Positions 1-7,082 of a stretch of 41,073 nt of DNA are shown here, in pieces; within the stretch, counting starts at the first letter, position 1, and the number at the start of each line of letters is the position of its first letter. The stretch is taken from assembly GCA_009784815.1 (NCBI GenBank), contig WQXN01000008.1, positions 1-41,073 of the forward strand, given 5' to 3'. The DNA comes from Alphaproteobacteria bacterium. GTDB taxonomy: Bacteria; Pseudomonadota; Alphaproteobacteria; Rs-D84. Both the position numbers and the translations under genes were made by a program. The notes beneath the pieces are model-generated. The model saw only the letters and a program-made list of their open reading frames with translations. It was not told the origin of the DNA and did not search any database.

Positions 1-133
1 CAATTTCGATGAATAATTGTCGATGACGCCGAAATCCCGGTATGCGGTGTACGTCCAAGTACATAATTGCCGGGATTTCGGATGTCATTCGGCGATTAGG
101 CGCGAAATTGAAAAACTTAGATGGGATTTTTTG
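1..133. repeat. Nested-hairpin intergenic element, copy A (left end cut by window)
   Basis: A long imperfect inverted repeat. The outer arm CAATTTCG pairs with CGAAATTG near position 105, and an inner arm of 12 bp (CCGAAATCCCGG with CCGGGATTTCGG) is perfect. The apex is TGTAC-N6-GTACA. The right end is ATTTTTTG, only 3 bp from the stop codon of the minus-strand OB-fold gene. It shares TTTCGATGAATAAT and GATTAGGCGCGAAA with copy B at 4616-4769. It probably acts as a terminator, but the structure is far larger than a terminator needs. Confidence 0.75.
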
Positions 134-136
134 TCT

Positions 137-499
137 TTAATCTATTATTTCAACTTTTATAGCGCCGATAGTTGGACGTGAAAACCTTGCCCTTTCGATT
201 TCGCCGCGTATGCGAACGCGGTCATTCTCGCGCGCGGAAAATTGGCTAATCTTTTCCGGAGTGATTTTAACGATGATTGAACCCGTATCATCCTCAAAAA
301 CGTACATGTCTTTGTCGATATAGCGCTCGATTCTACCCTCAAGTATAACATACGATCCGTTGCGGAACTGCCGCACGTTTTCGACCGAGACTATGGTGAC
401 GTGATCGCCTATGTCGTCGCCGTTGGCCCGCGCTACGCCCGCGACGAAGGCGAAGACCAACGCGAATATGAAAGCTGCGATCAGAATAAAATTTTTCAT
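137..499 (-). CDS. Exported bacterial OB-fold (YgiW/YdeI, BOF) protein
   Basis: 120 aa. Residues 1-25 form a signal peptide (MKN, a long hydrophobic stretch, then GVARA-N). The rest matches the YgiW/YdeI family of periplasmic OB-fold proteins: a 'TIVSVENVRQFRNGSYVILEGRIE' type start, a 'YVFEDDTGSIIVKI' strand and a C-terminal 'RVRIRGEIE' strand. The family is linked to stress tolerance and probably binds small cations or peptides in the periplasm; the exact ligand here is unknown. The ATG has no Shine-Dalgarno sequence but lies 5 nt after a good -10 box (505-510), so a leaderless mRNA is likely. The gene is downstream of the B3/B4 gene with its own promoter, whose -35 overlaps that gene's stop codon. 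Repeat element A follows it directly. Confidence 0.85.
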   Translation of the reverse strand: MKNFILIAAFIFALVFAFVAGVARANGDDIGDHVTIVSVENVRQFRNGSYVILEGRIERYIDKDMYVFEDDTGSIIVKITPEKISQFSARENDRVRIRGEIERARFSRPTIGAIKVEIID

Positions 500-504
500 G
501 CGGC

Positions 505-533
505 ATGATACCGCGGCCGGCGTGGATTTTCAA
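505..533 (-). promoter_or_regulatory. Sigma70-like promoter giving a leaderless OB-fold gene mRNA
   Basis: On the minus strand, -35 TTGAAA (528-533), a 17-bp spacer and -10 TATCAT (505-510). Only 5 nt separate the -10 box from the ATG at 499. There is no Shine-Dalgarno sequence, so the transcript should begin at or next to the start codon. Confidence 0.6.
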
Positions 534-1237
534 TCCGCCAAAAGTCCTATCTCGTTATCGCCTTCGGACAGCACTGCGGTCTTTACGACCCTCGCGCCAA
601 GCAATGAAACGGCCTTGTCGCAAATCCAGTCCATCGCGGCGCCAAGGTTTTTGTCGTTGCCCAAAGCGTCTTCGAAAACTATTATCGCGCGCGAAGTGCT
701 GGGCGTCAGCTTCGTTATGTCGGACTCGCGGTAATTAAAGTTGCGGCACACCACGGTGTCGCCGAATTTATATATTACTTCGCCGGCGGCCGGAACCTCG
801 ACTTCGGTTGATCCAAGCGGCAGAAACTTCTCGGACCCATTTGCGAAAGTCAATTCCATATCGGAAGTGATCGCGTCCAAATCCTCGCCGCCTGCGGGCA
901 GCTCGAACTTCAATGACGCAAGATTATATATGTCGACAAGCGGGCTGATCCGGTACAAACCTTTGTCGTTTTTTATACGCTTGATCAATGCCTCGATTGA
1001 CGAGCGCGCATCCTTCTCGCCAAAGGATTTGTAAATCTCCCGCCAACGTTGAACCACGGGATATTGCGCCAATTCGACACCGTTGAATTTCGTTCTGATG
1101 CCTTCTGTTATCGCGGCCAGTTCGCTGTCAAAAAACGCGTTCACATCGGCCTTATTGTTTACGCCCTCCAAAACCACGACCGCTACTTTCAGCGGCGCAA
1201 ATTTTGAAAATATTTCCTGATTTACTGTAAATTTCAT
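530..1237 (-). CDS. B3/B4 tRNA-binding domain protein (PheRS beta-like)
   Basis: 235 aa, the usual length of stand-alone proteins with the B3/B4 fold found in the beta chain of phenylalanyl-tRNA synthetase. Recognisable parts are 'VQRWREIYKSFG' (about 65-76), 'SSIEALIKRIKNDKGLYRISPLVDIYNLASLKFELPAGGEDLD' (about 80-122) and the later 'CRNFNYRESDITKLT'. Such stand-alone proteins are thought to bind or edit mischarged aminoacyl-tRNA; the substrate cannot be read from the sequence. The start is ATG 1237, with CGGGAGAAG upstream. The gene follows tRNA-Gly and tRNA-Lys on the same strand within 21 bp of the tRNA-Lys 3' end, so the three are probably co-transcribed, which suits a tRNA-related role. 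Confidence 0.8.
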   Translation of the reverse strand: MKFTVNQEIFSKFAPLKVAVVVLEGVNNKADVNAFFDSELAAITEGIRTKFNGVELAQYPVVQRWREIYKSFGEKDARSSIEALIKRIKNDKGLYRISPLVDIYNLASLKFELPAGGEDLDAITSDMELTFANGSEKFLPLGSTEVEVPAAGEVIYKFGDTVVCRNFNYRESDITKLTPSTSRAIIVFEDALGNDKNLGAAMDWICDKAVSLLGARVVKTAVLSEGDNEIGLLAD

Positions 1238-1257
1238 AACTTCTCCCGATTAAAAAA

Positions 1258-1333
1258 TGGTGGGTTGTGCAGGAGTCGAACCTGCGACCCAGTGATTAAA
1301 AGTCACTTGCTCTACCAACTGAGCTAACAACCC
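1258..1333 (-). tRNA. tRNA-Lys (TTT)
   Basis: Complete cloverleaf with acceptor stem GGGTTGT/ACAACCC, D-arm AGCTCAGTTGGTAGAGC, anticodon loop CTTTTAA (anticodon TTT) and T-arm GGTTCGACTCC. The CCA end is encoded (1258-1260). A run of T follows the CCA. Confidence 0.97.
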
Positions 1334-1373
1334 AATACGAAAATAGCCATTTGGTGACGGGCTATTGTAAAAA

Positions 1374-1449
1374 TGGAGCAGGTGACGGGGTTCGAACCCG
1401 CGACCTCAACCTTGGCAAGGTTGCGCTCTACCAACTGAGCTACGCCTGC
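1374..1449 (-). tRNA. tRNA-Gly (GCC)
   Basis: Complete cloverleaf with acceptor GCAGGCG/CACCTGC (one C-A mismatch at position 6-67), D-arm AGCTCAGTTGGTAGAGC, anticodon loop with GCC and T-arm GGTTCGAACCC. The CCA is encoded at 1374-1376. It lies 40 bp upstream of tRNA-Lys on the same strand. Confidence 0.97.
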
Positions 1450-1461
1450 TTAACGACCCGC

Positions 1462-1490
1462 ATTCTATTGCATTATTTCCCAAAAATCAA
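1462..1490 (-). promoter_or_regulatory. Promoter of the tRNA-Gly/tRNA-Lys/B3-B4 transcript
   Basis: -35 TTGATT (1485-1490), 17-bp spacer, -10 TAGAAT (1462-1467). A G/C-rich discriminator (GCGGG) follows, typical of stable-RNA promoters under growth-rate or stringent control. The mature tRNA-Gly begins 12 nt downstream of the -10 box. Confidence 0.7.
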
Positions 1491-1548
1491 GCCAAATTTT
1501 GAAGCCCGCGACATCCGGCTTCCCGAACATCGCAGCAAAAGGCTTCGC

Positions 1549-1578
1549 TTGACAGAAACCTTATGCAAACAGTATAAT
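1549..1578 (+). promoter_or_regulatory. Consensus sigma70 promoter of the Cys-rich exported protein gene
   Basis: TTGACA (1549-1554), 18-bp spacer, TATAAT (1573-1578), perfect in both hexamers. A Shine-Dalgarno AAGGAG lies 8-9 nt before the ATG at 1610. Confidence 0.85.
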
Positions 1579-1609
1579 AGAAAGAATAAATCCTTAAGGA
1601 GACTTCCGC

Positions 1610-3619
1610 ATGTTCAAATTTATCGACAAACTATTACAACTTAAACCTACCCGCACTACCGCGCTGATCACATACCTTGCATGCATGGGATTTTGGGCGC
1701 TGAACTGTAGCTGCAACGACGGCGGCAACCCGGTGACGACTGGGGACGACTCGGTCGATGATTGCCTTAAAAAAGCGTACGTCCTAAACCAAGATCAGCC
1801 TGTCGGGTCAATGATGGAACAGTGTAAGGCGGATTTTTCAGACATCTCGAAAAATCACCCCGAAGTGGGAATCTGCCAAAATGATCAAATCGACCTTTCT
1901 CTGACTATCATGCAATTGGCCGCTGCCTGCGGACTGGACACCACCGGAACCGGAGCCGAACAAGTAAAAAAAGCGCTTGAAATGATCGTTTTGGGAACCG
2001 CCTCGATAGCTATGATCGCGGTCGAAACCGGCCTGACCGCAGCTCAGGTCACGCAACTTCTTCCGGAGCACCTGCGTAGCTTTGCGGGTTTAAATAATAA
2101 TGATTCGATCAATGCCATGCAGGCCGCCTTCGAAACCGCAGAGCATGACGCAAAAATCGCGAAAGCCAACGAAATGATCACCACTGGAACAAGCTCTATA
2201 AACGCCATAGCGGCCGAAACCGGCCTATCGGCGACCGAAATCCGCGCCCTTCTTCCGGAAAATCTTCGCAACTTTGCAGGCCTGAACAATACCGATACAA
2301 TCAACGCCATAAAAGCCGCATTCGAAGCCACGCAAACCGGCCCGAACTGCGCCCTGCATGAACAACCGACCGCAGACGGTAAAGGATGCATGTCCAGACA
2401 GTGTGAACCTGACCAAGCGCTTTTTGTTGGCTTCGGCTGCCGATCTTTGACAGGCAACGATCCAACCTGCCACCCGGTGAACGAACAAATTTCACCCGAC
2501 GGTAAATCCTGCACAACCAGGGTATGCGAACAGGGATTCGAATTTATTTTCAATATGGGCTGCATATCCACAAACTGCGGCACAAACCTTGTGTGGACTC
2601 CGGGAGTAGGCTGCGTTTTTCAAGACAAACCCGGAGACGCAGAAAGAAGAGATGTCTGCCTGACAAATGTCGAAAACAAAACATTGGACCAAATTCATAA
2701 CGATTGCCCAGTCATCATTACGAATGAACATATGTTTGATAAATTCCCGCTCTTCAAAGATGCTTGCTTTGACTGGCATATACTTAGCCATTTGACGATC
2801 AGCCAAAACATAGCAAGTTGCGACTCGATGAGAATAAATTACGGAGTAGTCCGGTGCATAACGGATAATCACGACCGGCCGATCAGTTACTTAACAAGCC
2901 ACTGCAACGCAACAACAGCAGATCTTGTTCGTACATACGAACGGATTGAACGCACCTGTCTTTCCAAAGGAAAGCAGCTAAACCTAAGCTGGACGCTCGA
3001 GCAAAACGCGTCTTTTTGCGCCGAAGAGTTTCATAACTGCATAAACGACCCTTCCGTAACCGTCAGGGAGATGTTAAGCCGATGCGGCGCCGGAACAACC
3101 ATAGACACGATCCTAGCAAGAATCCCGTCCCTTCAAACCTGCAGCATAAACGGCAAAGAAATTAATCTCGACGCGACGGTCCGGGATAACATAAGAGAGT
3201 GCGAGGGGCTTTTCAATAACTTTCGCAGCCTTCAGCTCTGCATTCCTTCTACCGAAGGTATATATTTCTGGTTTGGCGGCTTCGCCGAGGACTTTGAAAT
3301 AACCAAAAGCTCCTGCTTAAGTCAAGGCTCCGACGTTGTTTCAGACGCAAGCTCGGTCGAAATCTACTGCAACTTCTGGGGAGTTATACCCCCTTTCCGG
3401 GCATACGAAGGAGATGTCTGCAATGTGGAAGGTTTGATTGGAAGCTTTGCAACAAGACAACAACTTGAACGATTCGGCCAACTGCAACCGCAATCCTCGC
3501 CGGCGCCGTTGCAGAAAAATCAATGGGCTCCGGCAAAAAATCAGCGCAACAATTATAATCAGCCGGCTCCGCAAATGCTTCACAAACAACAGCATAAAAA
3601 CAACAGACGCGGACGCTGA
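1610..3619 (+). CDS. Large Cys-rich exported protein with internal duplication, unknown function
   Basis: 669 aa, no family recognised. The N-terminus has a basic stretch, then a hydrophobic segment (about 17-31), then NCSCNDGG, so it is exported and perhaps a lipoprotein, although the box before the first Cys is a poor lipobox. Residues about 124-177 and 188-241 are a tandem duplication (EMI-x-GT-xSI-xx-IA-xETGL ... LLPE-LR-FAGLNN-D-INA). Residues about 247-335 carry cysteine knots spaced like 'DGKxC' repeats, and the middle also has many Cys. The C-terminus (about 620-669) is rich in Q, N, P and basic residues. A consensus promoter and a good Shine-Dalgarno sequence suggest strong expression. 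The following methyltransferase starts 3 bp after the stop. A surface or envelope role is inference. Confidence 0.8.
   Translation: MFKFIDKLLQLKPTRTTALITYLACMGFWALNCSCNDGGNPVTTGDDSVDDCLKKAYVLNQDQPVGSMMEQCKADFSDISKNHPEVGICQNDQIDLSLTIMQLAAACGLDTTGTGAEQVKKALEMIVLGTASIAMIAVETGLTAAQVTQLLPEHLRSFAGLNNNDSINAMQAAFETAEHDAKIAKANEMITTGTSSINAIAAETGLSATEIRALLPENLRNFAGLNNTDTINAIKAAFEATQTGPNCALHEQPTADGKGCMSRQCEPDQALFVGFGCRSLTGNDPTCHPVNEQISPDGKSCTTRVCEQGFEFIFNMGCISTNCGTNLVWTPGVGCVFQDKPGDAERRDVCLTNVENKTLDQIHNDCPVIITNEHMFDKFPLFKDACFDWHILSHLTISQNIASCDSMRINYGVVRCITDNHDRPISYLTSHCNATTADLVRTYERIERTCLSKGKQLNLSWTLEQNASFCAEEFHNCINDPSVTVREMLSRCGAGTTIDTILARIPSLQTCSINGKEINLDATVRDNIRECEGLFNNFRSLQLCIPSTEGIYFWFGGFAEDFEITKSSCLSQGSDVVSDASSVEIYCNFWGVIPPFRAYEGDVCNVEGLIGSFATRQQLERFGQLQPQSSPAPLQKNQWAPAKNQRNNYNQPAPQMLHKQQHKNNRRGR
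1979..2332 (+). repeat. Intragenic duplication, two about 54-aa units, period 64 aa
   Basis: Unit 1 is 1979-2140 and unit 2 is 2171-2332. The proteins share SI-x-IA-xETGL, LLPE-LR-FAGLNN and D-IN-A-AAFE. The DNA has diverged, so the duplication is old enough to be under selection rather than a recent slip. Confidence 0.8.
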
Positions 3620-3622
3620 TTG

Positions 3623-4609
3623 ATGTTTGAAAACGGTTATTACGAGAAAATCGGCGCTGAAATATTCGACGACATTCCTGACTTTTGGTCAAAATACGTA
3701 ACGCATTGCAGCAAATATCAGATATGTTTTCTGATGGGCCTTATCCGCGGCAAAGGAATGAAAAACATCCTTGAAATCGGCACGTCCAACGGCGTGGCAT
3801 CCCTTTATATGCTGAAAGCGATGGTAGAGGGGGGGGGTACGAAAAACAGTGATTTCAAGCTGCGCAGCATAGACATCGCAAAGGACGACTTCATAGCCAA
3901 GGCCGTACTAAGCGAAGCATCAAAGACCGAGCTTGAATCATTCGAACTGCACAAAGGCCGCACTGCGTTCGACATTGAAAATATCCTTCCCGAAAATACA
4001 AAACTTGATTTGGTTTTCATCGACGGCGGCCACTCGCACCCCCACCCTCTGTTCGACCTGATATATATCATTCCGTACCTTCACGATGAATCGCTGGTGG
4101 TTCTGCACGATGTCATGGGCCTGCACCTGCGCCCGAATGCCTGGGGCGAAAGTTTTATATTTGAAGGCTGGACCGAAAGCAAATATCAAAACTATAACAT
4201 TGAAGGCAAACACAAAGAAACCCTTGGCTGCATAAAAATTCCGAAAGACCCGGCCGCCCTGCGCGAGAATTTGCTGCGTATTGCTAAAATTCCGATGCGC
4301 GCCGCGCCTTGGAAATGGGACGACTGCCGTCTTGGCTTCGACAAAACTCATCTTGATCGCCTATGCGAATTTATGAAAAGACATTATACGGAAAACCTTG
4401 CCGACGAAATCTACCAAGCGCTGCTGAAAAATTACACGACATATATGGAAGAATGGCTTTTACGAGTCCACGAAACAAGATTCATAGATCACATATACGA
4501 AAAATACTGGGACTTCGAAAGCCGGCTTCTTAAACTGGAAACCCCTAAAAAAAGCTGGCTGGGCAGAATTTTTAACAATCCCAAAAAATCCCATCCCGAT
4601 CACTTATAA
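3623..4609 (+). CDS. Class I SAM-dependent methyltransferase (Methyltransf_24 type) with in-frame G9 tract
   Basis: 328 aa from ATG 3623 (an upstream TTG at 3620 is less likely). SAM-binding motif I is 'ILEIGTSNGVASLYML' (about 49-64). The acidic loop is 'LDLVFIDGGHSHPHPLFDL' and motif III-like 'SLVVLHDVM' follows, as in Methyltransf_24 enzymes that methylate small molecules or sugars. The substrate is unknown. The C-terminal third (about 200-328) is not recognised. The start is 3 bp after the stop of the Cys-rich protein, and the Shine-Dalgarno sequence is weak, which suggests translational coupling. Codons for VEGGGT contain nine consecutive G (3829-3837); gain or loss of one G would truncate the protein within motif I's neighbourhood, making it a candidate phase-variable gene. 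Repeat element B begins 7 bp after the stop. Confidence 0.8.
   Translation: MFENGYYEKIGAEIFDDIPDFWSKYVTHCSKYQICFLMGLIRGKGMKNILEIGTSNGVASLYMLKAMVEGGGTKNSDFKLRSIDIAKDDFIAKAVLSEASKTELESFELHKGRTAFDIENILPENTKLDLVFIDGGHSHPHPLFDLIYIIPYLHDESLVVLHDVMGLHLRPNAWGESFIFEGWTESKYQNYNIEGKHKETLGCIKIPKDPAALRENLLRIAKIPMRAAPWKWDDCRLGFDKTHLDRLCEFMKRHYTENLADEIYQALLKNYTTYMEEWLLRVHETRFIDHIYEKYWDFESRLLKLETPKKSWLGRIFNNPKKSHPDHL
3829..3837 (+). repeat. G9 homopolymer inside the methyltransferase gene
   Basis: Nine G in a row, encoding part of V-E-G-G-G-T. The frame is open at nine. The length matches the other G tracts of the window (8 or 9). Confidence 0.9.
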
Positions 4610-4615
4610 TAATCT

Positions 4616-4769
4616 CAAAAAATATCAGGTGCGTCGCGTTTTCGATGAATAATCGTCCAATACCAAGGAAAACGAACCCGCGCGTGTACGCCTAAGTACA
4701 TAAGGGTTCGTTTTCCGAAGCGTAGTGGACGATTAGGCGCGAAAACGAAAAACACACCGATATTTTTTG
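4616..4769. repeat. Nested-hairpin intergenic element, copy B
   Basis: It fills the gap between two convergent genes. The ends are CAAAAAATATC and GATATTTTTTG. The outer arms CGTTTTCG (4637-4644) and CGAAAACG (4740-4747) pair, as do AATCGTCCA and TGGACGATT. The inner arms GGAAAACGAACCC and GGGTTCGTTTTCC are a perfect 13-bp stem. The apex is TGTAC-GCCTAA-GTACA. Either strand ends in a T-run after a stem, so it can act as a bidirectional terminator. Confidence 0.85.
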
Positions 4770-4775
4770 TCCTTC

Positions 4776-5945
4776 CTAAACTAGAAATTCAAAACCGTCT
4801 ATGGCTTTACGTAGGGCGGCCACCAACTTATCCTGATGCGAATTCGTGTTCAACAACCGCTCCTCGTCGCGGTTCGACAAATGCCCAAGCTCGACCAATA
4901 CGGCCGGAGTGCTGGCGCGCAGTACGGCGAACGGAGCGTGCCGCAAAGGATTCTCCTGCAGCTGAATTCCCTTGGATCTTGTGATGCCGTTCAACCTATG
5001 CCCGAACTGTCTGGAATTGTCTTCGAACGCGGTCTGCTGCAGCGAGGATAATATGTGCCGCACCTCGATTTCGAATCGCTGGAAATCGTCGACCGCAATC
5101 CTGTCCGCGGCGTTTTCCGCCTCGGCTATTCGTTGCGCTTCGGTGTCGGAAGCCTTGTCGGACAAAGTGAAAACCGAGAACCCTTTGACATCGCGCGACC
5201 TGTTCGCATTGGCGTGGAGCGAAATAAACATATCCGCGCGGTGCTGCTCGGCCAGAGCGGACCGGGTGTTAAGGTTTAGGAACACATCGCGATCCCTTGT
5301 CATGTGAACGGTGTAATTTCCGCTAAGATTGTCGCGCAGCTTTCTTGCAATCCTAAGAACTACGTCTTTCTCCTTGGTGCCGCCTCGACCGATCGCGCCG
5401 GGGTCTTTGCCGCCATGCCCGGCATCTATCACTATCACTCGGCGTCCGGTCGCTGCGGCAACCTGACGAACTGGCGCGGCGGGCGCGGAAGCTGCGGCGG
5501 GCGCGACGCCGGCCCTAGCTGCGCCGCCAGCCTCGAAATCCAATACAAGTCGAAAGTTTTTATTGCTTCCGCCGGGGCTTAATATCATGGTCTGGCTTTT
5601 TGGAATTTCGCGCACGGGATGGGTCAAAGTCGCGTTGATCACGACTGAACTTCCGCTTTGGCTGGAAGTTATGCCGGACACCAAAGTATTTGCGACAAGC
5701 GTCGGCGTTGCGGTGCCGGAAGTATCGCGCAAAGTTATCCTAAGATTGCCGTCCGGATACGCGATTCCGTGCGAAGGTCTGCGCGAAGTCTCGATTACAA
5801 GCCGCGTCCTGCCGTTCGGCTGTTTGCCGGTGCGTATTGCGACCAATCTGTTTACGGCGGACGAAACAGCCGCCCGCGGCGCGATCGCAATGGCCAAGGC
5901 GGACAACGCGGCAATCTTGAAAAAAGCGCGGCGGGATATGTTCAT
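4776..5945 (-). CDS. amiC: N-acetylmuramoyl-L-alanine amidase, Tat-exported, AMIN + Amidase_3
   Basis: 389 aa. A twin-arginine signal (SRRAFFK, then a hydrophobic stretch, to about residue 28) sends it to the periplasm, as in AmiA/AmiC. The AMIN domain (about 30-140) should target the protein to the septum. An Ala/Pro linker follows. The zinc-dependent Amidase_3 domain (about 165-389) has 'VIVIDAGHGGKDPGA', 'EKDVVLRIARKL', 'HMTRDRD', 'ADMFISLHANA' and 'VLVELGHLSNRDEE', so the zinc ligands and catalytic Glu appear present. It cleaves the amide bond between MurNAc and the peptide to separate daughter cells. The paralogue-level name amiC is by architecture only. The ATG has no Shine-Dalgarno sequence but follows an extended -10 box by 9 nt, implying a leaderless mRNA. 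Confidence 0.92.
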   Translation of the reverse strand: MNISRRAFFKIAALSALAIAIAPRAAVSSAVNRLVAIRTGKQPNGRTRLVIETSRRPSHGIAYPDGNLRITLRDTSGTATPTLVANTLVSGITSSQSGSSVVINATLTHPVREIPKSQTMILSPGGSNKNFRLVLDFEAGGAARAGVAPAAASAPAAPVRQVAAATGRRVIVIDAGHGGKDPGAIGRGGTKEKDVVLRIARKLRDNLSGNYTVHMTRDRDVFLNLNTRSALAEQHRADMFISLHANANRSRDVKGFSVFTLSDKASDTEAQRIAEAENAADRIAVDDFQRFEIEVRHILSSLQQTAFEDNSRQFGHRLNGITRSKGIQLQENPLRHAPFAVLRASTPAVLVELGHLSNRDEERLLNTNSHQDKLVAALRKAIDGFEFLV

Positions 5946-5954
5946 TTCAAAGAA

Positions 5955-5963
5955 ATTATAGCA
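5955..5963 (-). promoter_or_regulatory. Extended -10 promoter of the amidase, leaderless
   Basis: On the minus strand TGC-TATAAT, an extended -10 with a consensus hexamer. The expected start of transcription is about 3 nt before the ATG at 5945. A poor -35 (TGGTAT) is 17 bp upstream, as expected for extended -10 promoters. Confidence 0.65.
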
Positions 5964-5986
5964 TAAATCGGTTTTTCATACCACAT

Positions 5987-6022
5987 AAAACAAACAAGGA
6001 GCTTTCGCTCCCCGTTTGTTTT
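5987..6022. terminator. Rho-independent terminator after the cold-shock gene
   Basis: A stem of about 16 bp with a GAAA loop, two mismatches, flanked by AAAA and TTTT. It starts 4 bp after the cold-shock gene stop on the minus strand and could work in both directions. It separates the cold-shock gene from the amidase promoter. Confidence 0.8.
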
Positions 6023-6026
6023 ACTT

Positions 6027-6383
6027 TTACTTCTTCCAGAAGGAAAACGGAGATTTGCGATCTCCCCTATCGCCGCCGTCGCGGTCGCGGCGCGGGCCGC
6101 GCGGACGATCACCGCCGCCGTCGCGGTCACCGAACGAGCTGCGGCGCTCGCGGAAACGCTGGGCCGAAGCTTCATCGCGCTGAATAAGTTTCAAAGTCTT
6201 GACCGATTCCTTGCCGTTCCTGTCTTCCGTGTCGAATTCTACCGTATCGCCTTCGTTAAGAAAGCGTATATCCGCGTCCTTCAAAGCCGACGAGTGAACG
6301 AACACGTCCGGAGATCCGTCGATCGGAGACACAAATCCGTAGCATTTTTTACCATTGTACCATTTTACTTTACCTTGACGCAT
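6027..6383 (-). CDS. Cold-shock domain protein with Arg/Gly/Asp-rich tail
   Basis: 118 aa. Residues 1-68 are a cold-shock OB-fold: 'GKVKWYNGKKCYGFVSP' holds RNP1 (in the K-G-Y/F-G-F-V form) and 'DVFVHSSAL' holds RNP2. The partner is single-stranded RNA or DNA; the role is RNA chaperone. The tail (about 75-118) is rich in R, G and D, ending SPFSFWKK, a disordered RNA-binding extension that the short CspA lacks. The start has AAGGA 8 nt upstream. The promoter at 6443-6471 leaves a leader of about 54 nt, where cold-shock genes often carry thermosensing structure; I cannot demonstrate one. Confidence 0.9.
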   Translation of the reverse strand: MRQGKVKWYNGKKCYGFVSPIDGSPDVFVHSSALKDADIRFLNEGDTVEFDTEDRNGKESVKTLKLIQRDEASAQRFRERRSSFGDRDGGGDRPRGPRRDRDGGDRGDRKSPFSFWKK

Positions 6384-6442
6384 TTTTTAATCCTTAGGTT
6401 ATGCGTTGCGGCTCCGCGATGTTAGGTGCGGAACCTGCCGCC

Positions 6443-6471
6443 ATTCTATACGCTAAAACTGAATTTTGCAA
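6443..6471 (-). promoter_or_regulatory. Promoter of the cold-shock gene
   Basis: -35 TTGCAA (6466-6471), 17-bp spacer, -10 TAGAAT (6443-6448), located just after the stop of the HAD gene. Confidence 0.65.
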
Positions 6472-6475
6472 GCCA

Positions 6476-7054
6476 TTATTTCCGGCACCCTGTCTTGGGG
6501 TTTATCCATACTTGCTCTTTCGCCAATTTCATCATGGGCAGATCGGATTTGGAATCGGAATAAGCCCGCACTACGTCCAGCTTAACGCCCTGGCTCCATT
6601 CGCCCAAAACATCGACTTTTCGCCTGCCCCAGCAAAGCCGCTTATACCCCCAAGGCCTGGCCTTATCGGCTTCCGAACATATAACGACGTCAAAACCCAA
6701 GTCCTTGACCAGTTCCGGGATTAAGTAATCCACGCCGGCGGAAATGCAGATCGCGACGTTCCCAAGCCGTTTTTCCTCGGTTACTCGCTCCTTAGCCCAG
6801 CCAAAGCGGTTCATCTTGTGCTGCTTTATGAATCCCGGCGCATACTTTTTAACCATTCCGGGCGTCAGATACCGTCGCATTACCTGCCGCCACCAAACCC
6901 CGCCAGGGTTAAGTAACCGACCTACGCCGCCGACTAAAACCCAAGGCAGGAATAAAATTTGCCTTGGCGTCTTCCAGAACGTATATCGGTAAAACCCGCG
7001 GTTTGCGTCCCCGCTGCTAAGCGTCCCGTCGAAATCGAATAACACTACTTTCAT
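6476..7054 (-). CDS. HAD-superfamily subclass IB phosphatase
   Basis: 192 aa. Motif I 'VLFDFDGTLSSGD' (4-16) carries the nucleophilic Asp. Motif II is 'AICISAG' with its Ser, a Lys follows near 'SEADKARPWGYKRL', and motif IV is 'AYSDSKSDLPMM'. The region between motifs I and II holds a basic, aromatic cap ('FWKTPRQILFLPWVLVGGVGRLL') typical of HAD-IB enzymes acting on phosphoserine-like or lipid-phosphate substrates. The substrate is not known. It starts 28 bp after the RND pump gene with a strong GGGGGAAG, so it is probably the last gene of the efflux operon. The link to efflux is unexplained. Confidence 0.88.
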   Translation of the reverse strand: MKVVLFDFDGTLSSGDANRGFYRYTFWKTPRQILFLPWVLVGGVGRLLNPGGVWWRQVMRRYLTPGMVKKYAPGFIKQHKMNRFGWAKERVTEEKRLGNVAICISAGVDYLIPELVKDLGFDVVICSEADKARPWGYKRLCWGRRKVDVLGEWSQGVKLDVVRAYSDSKSDLPMMKLAKEQVWINPKTGCRK

Positions 7055-7082
7055 TTCTTCCCCCTAAATTTTATCTTTGCTT

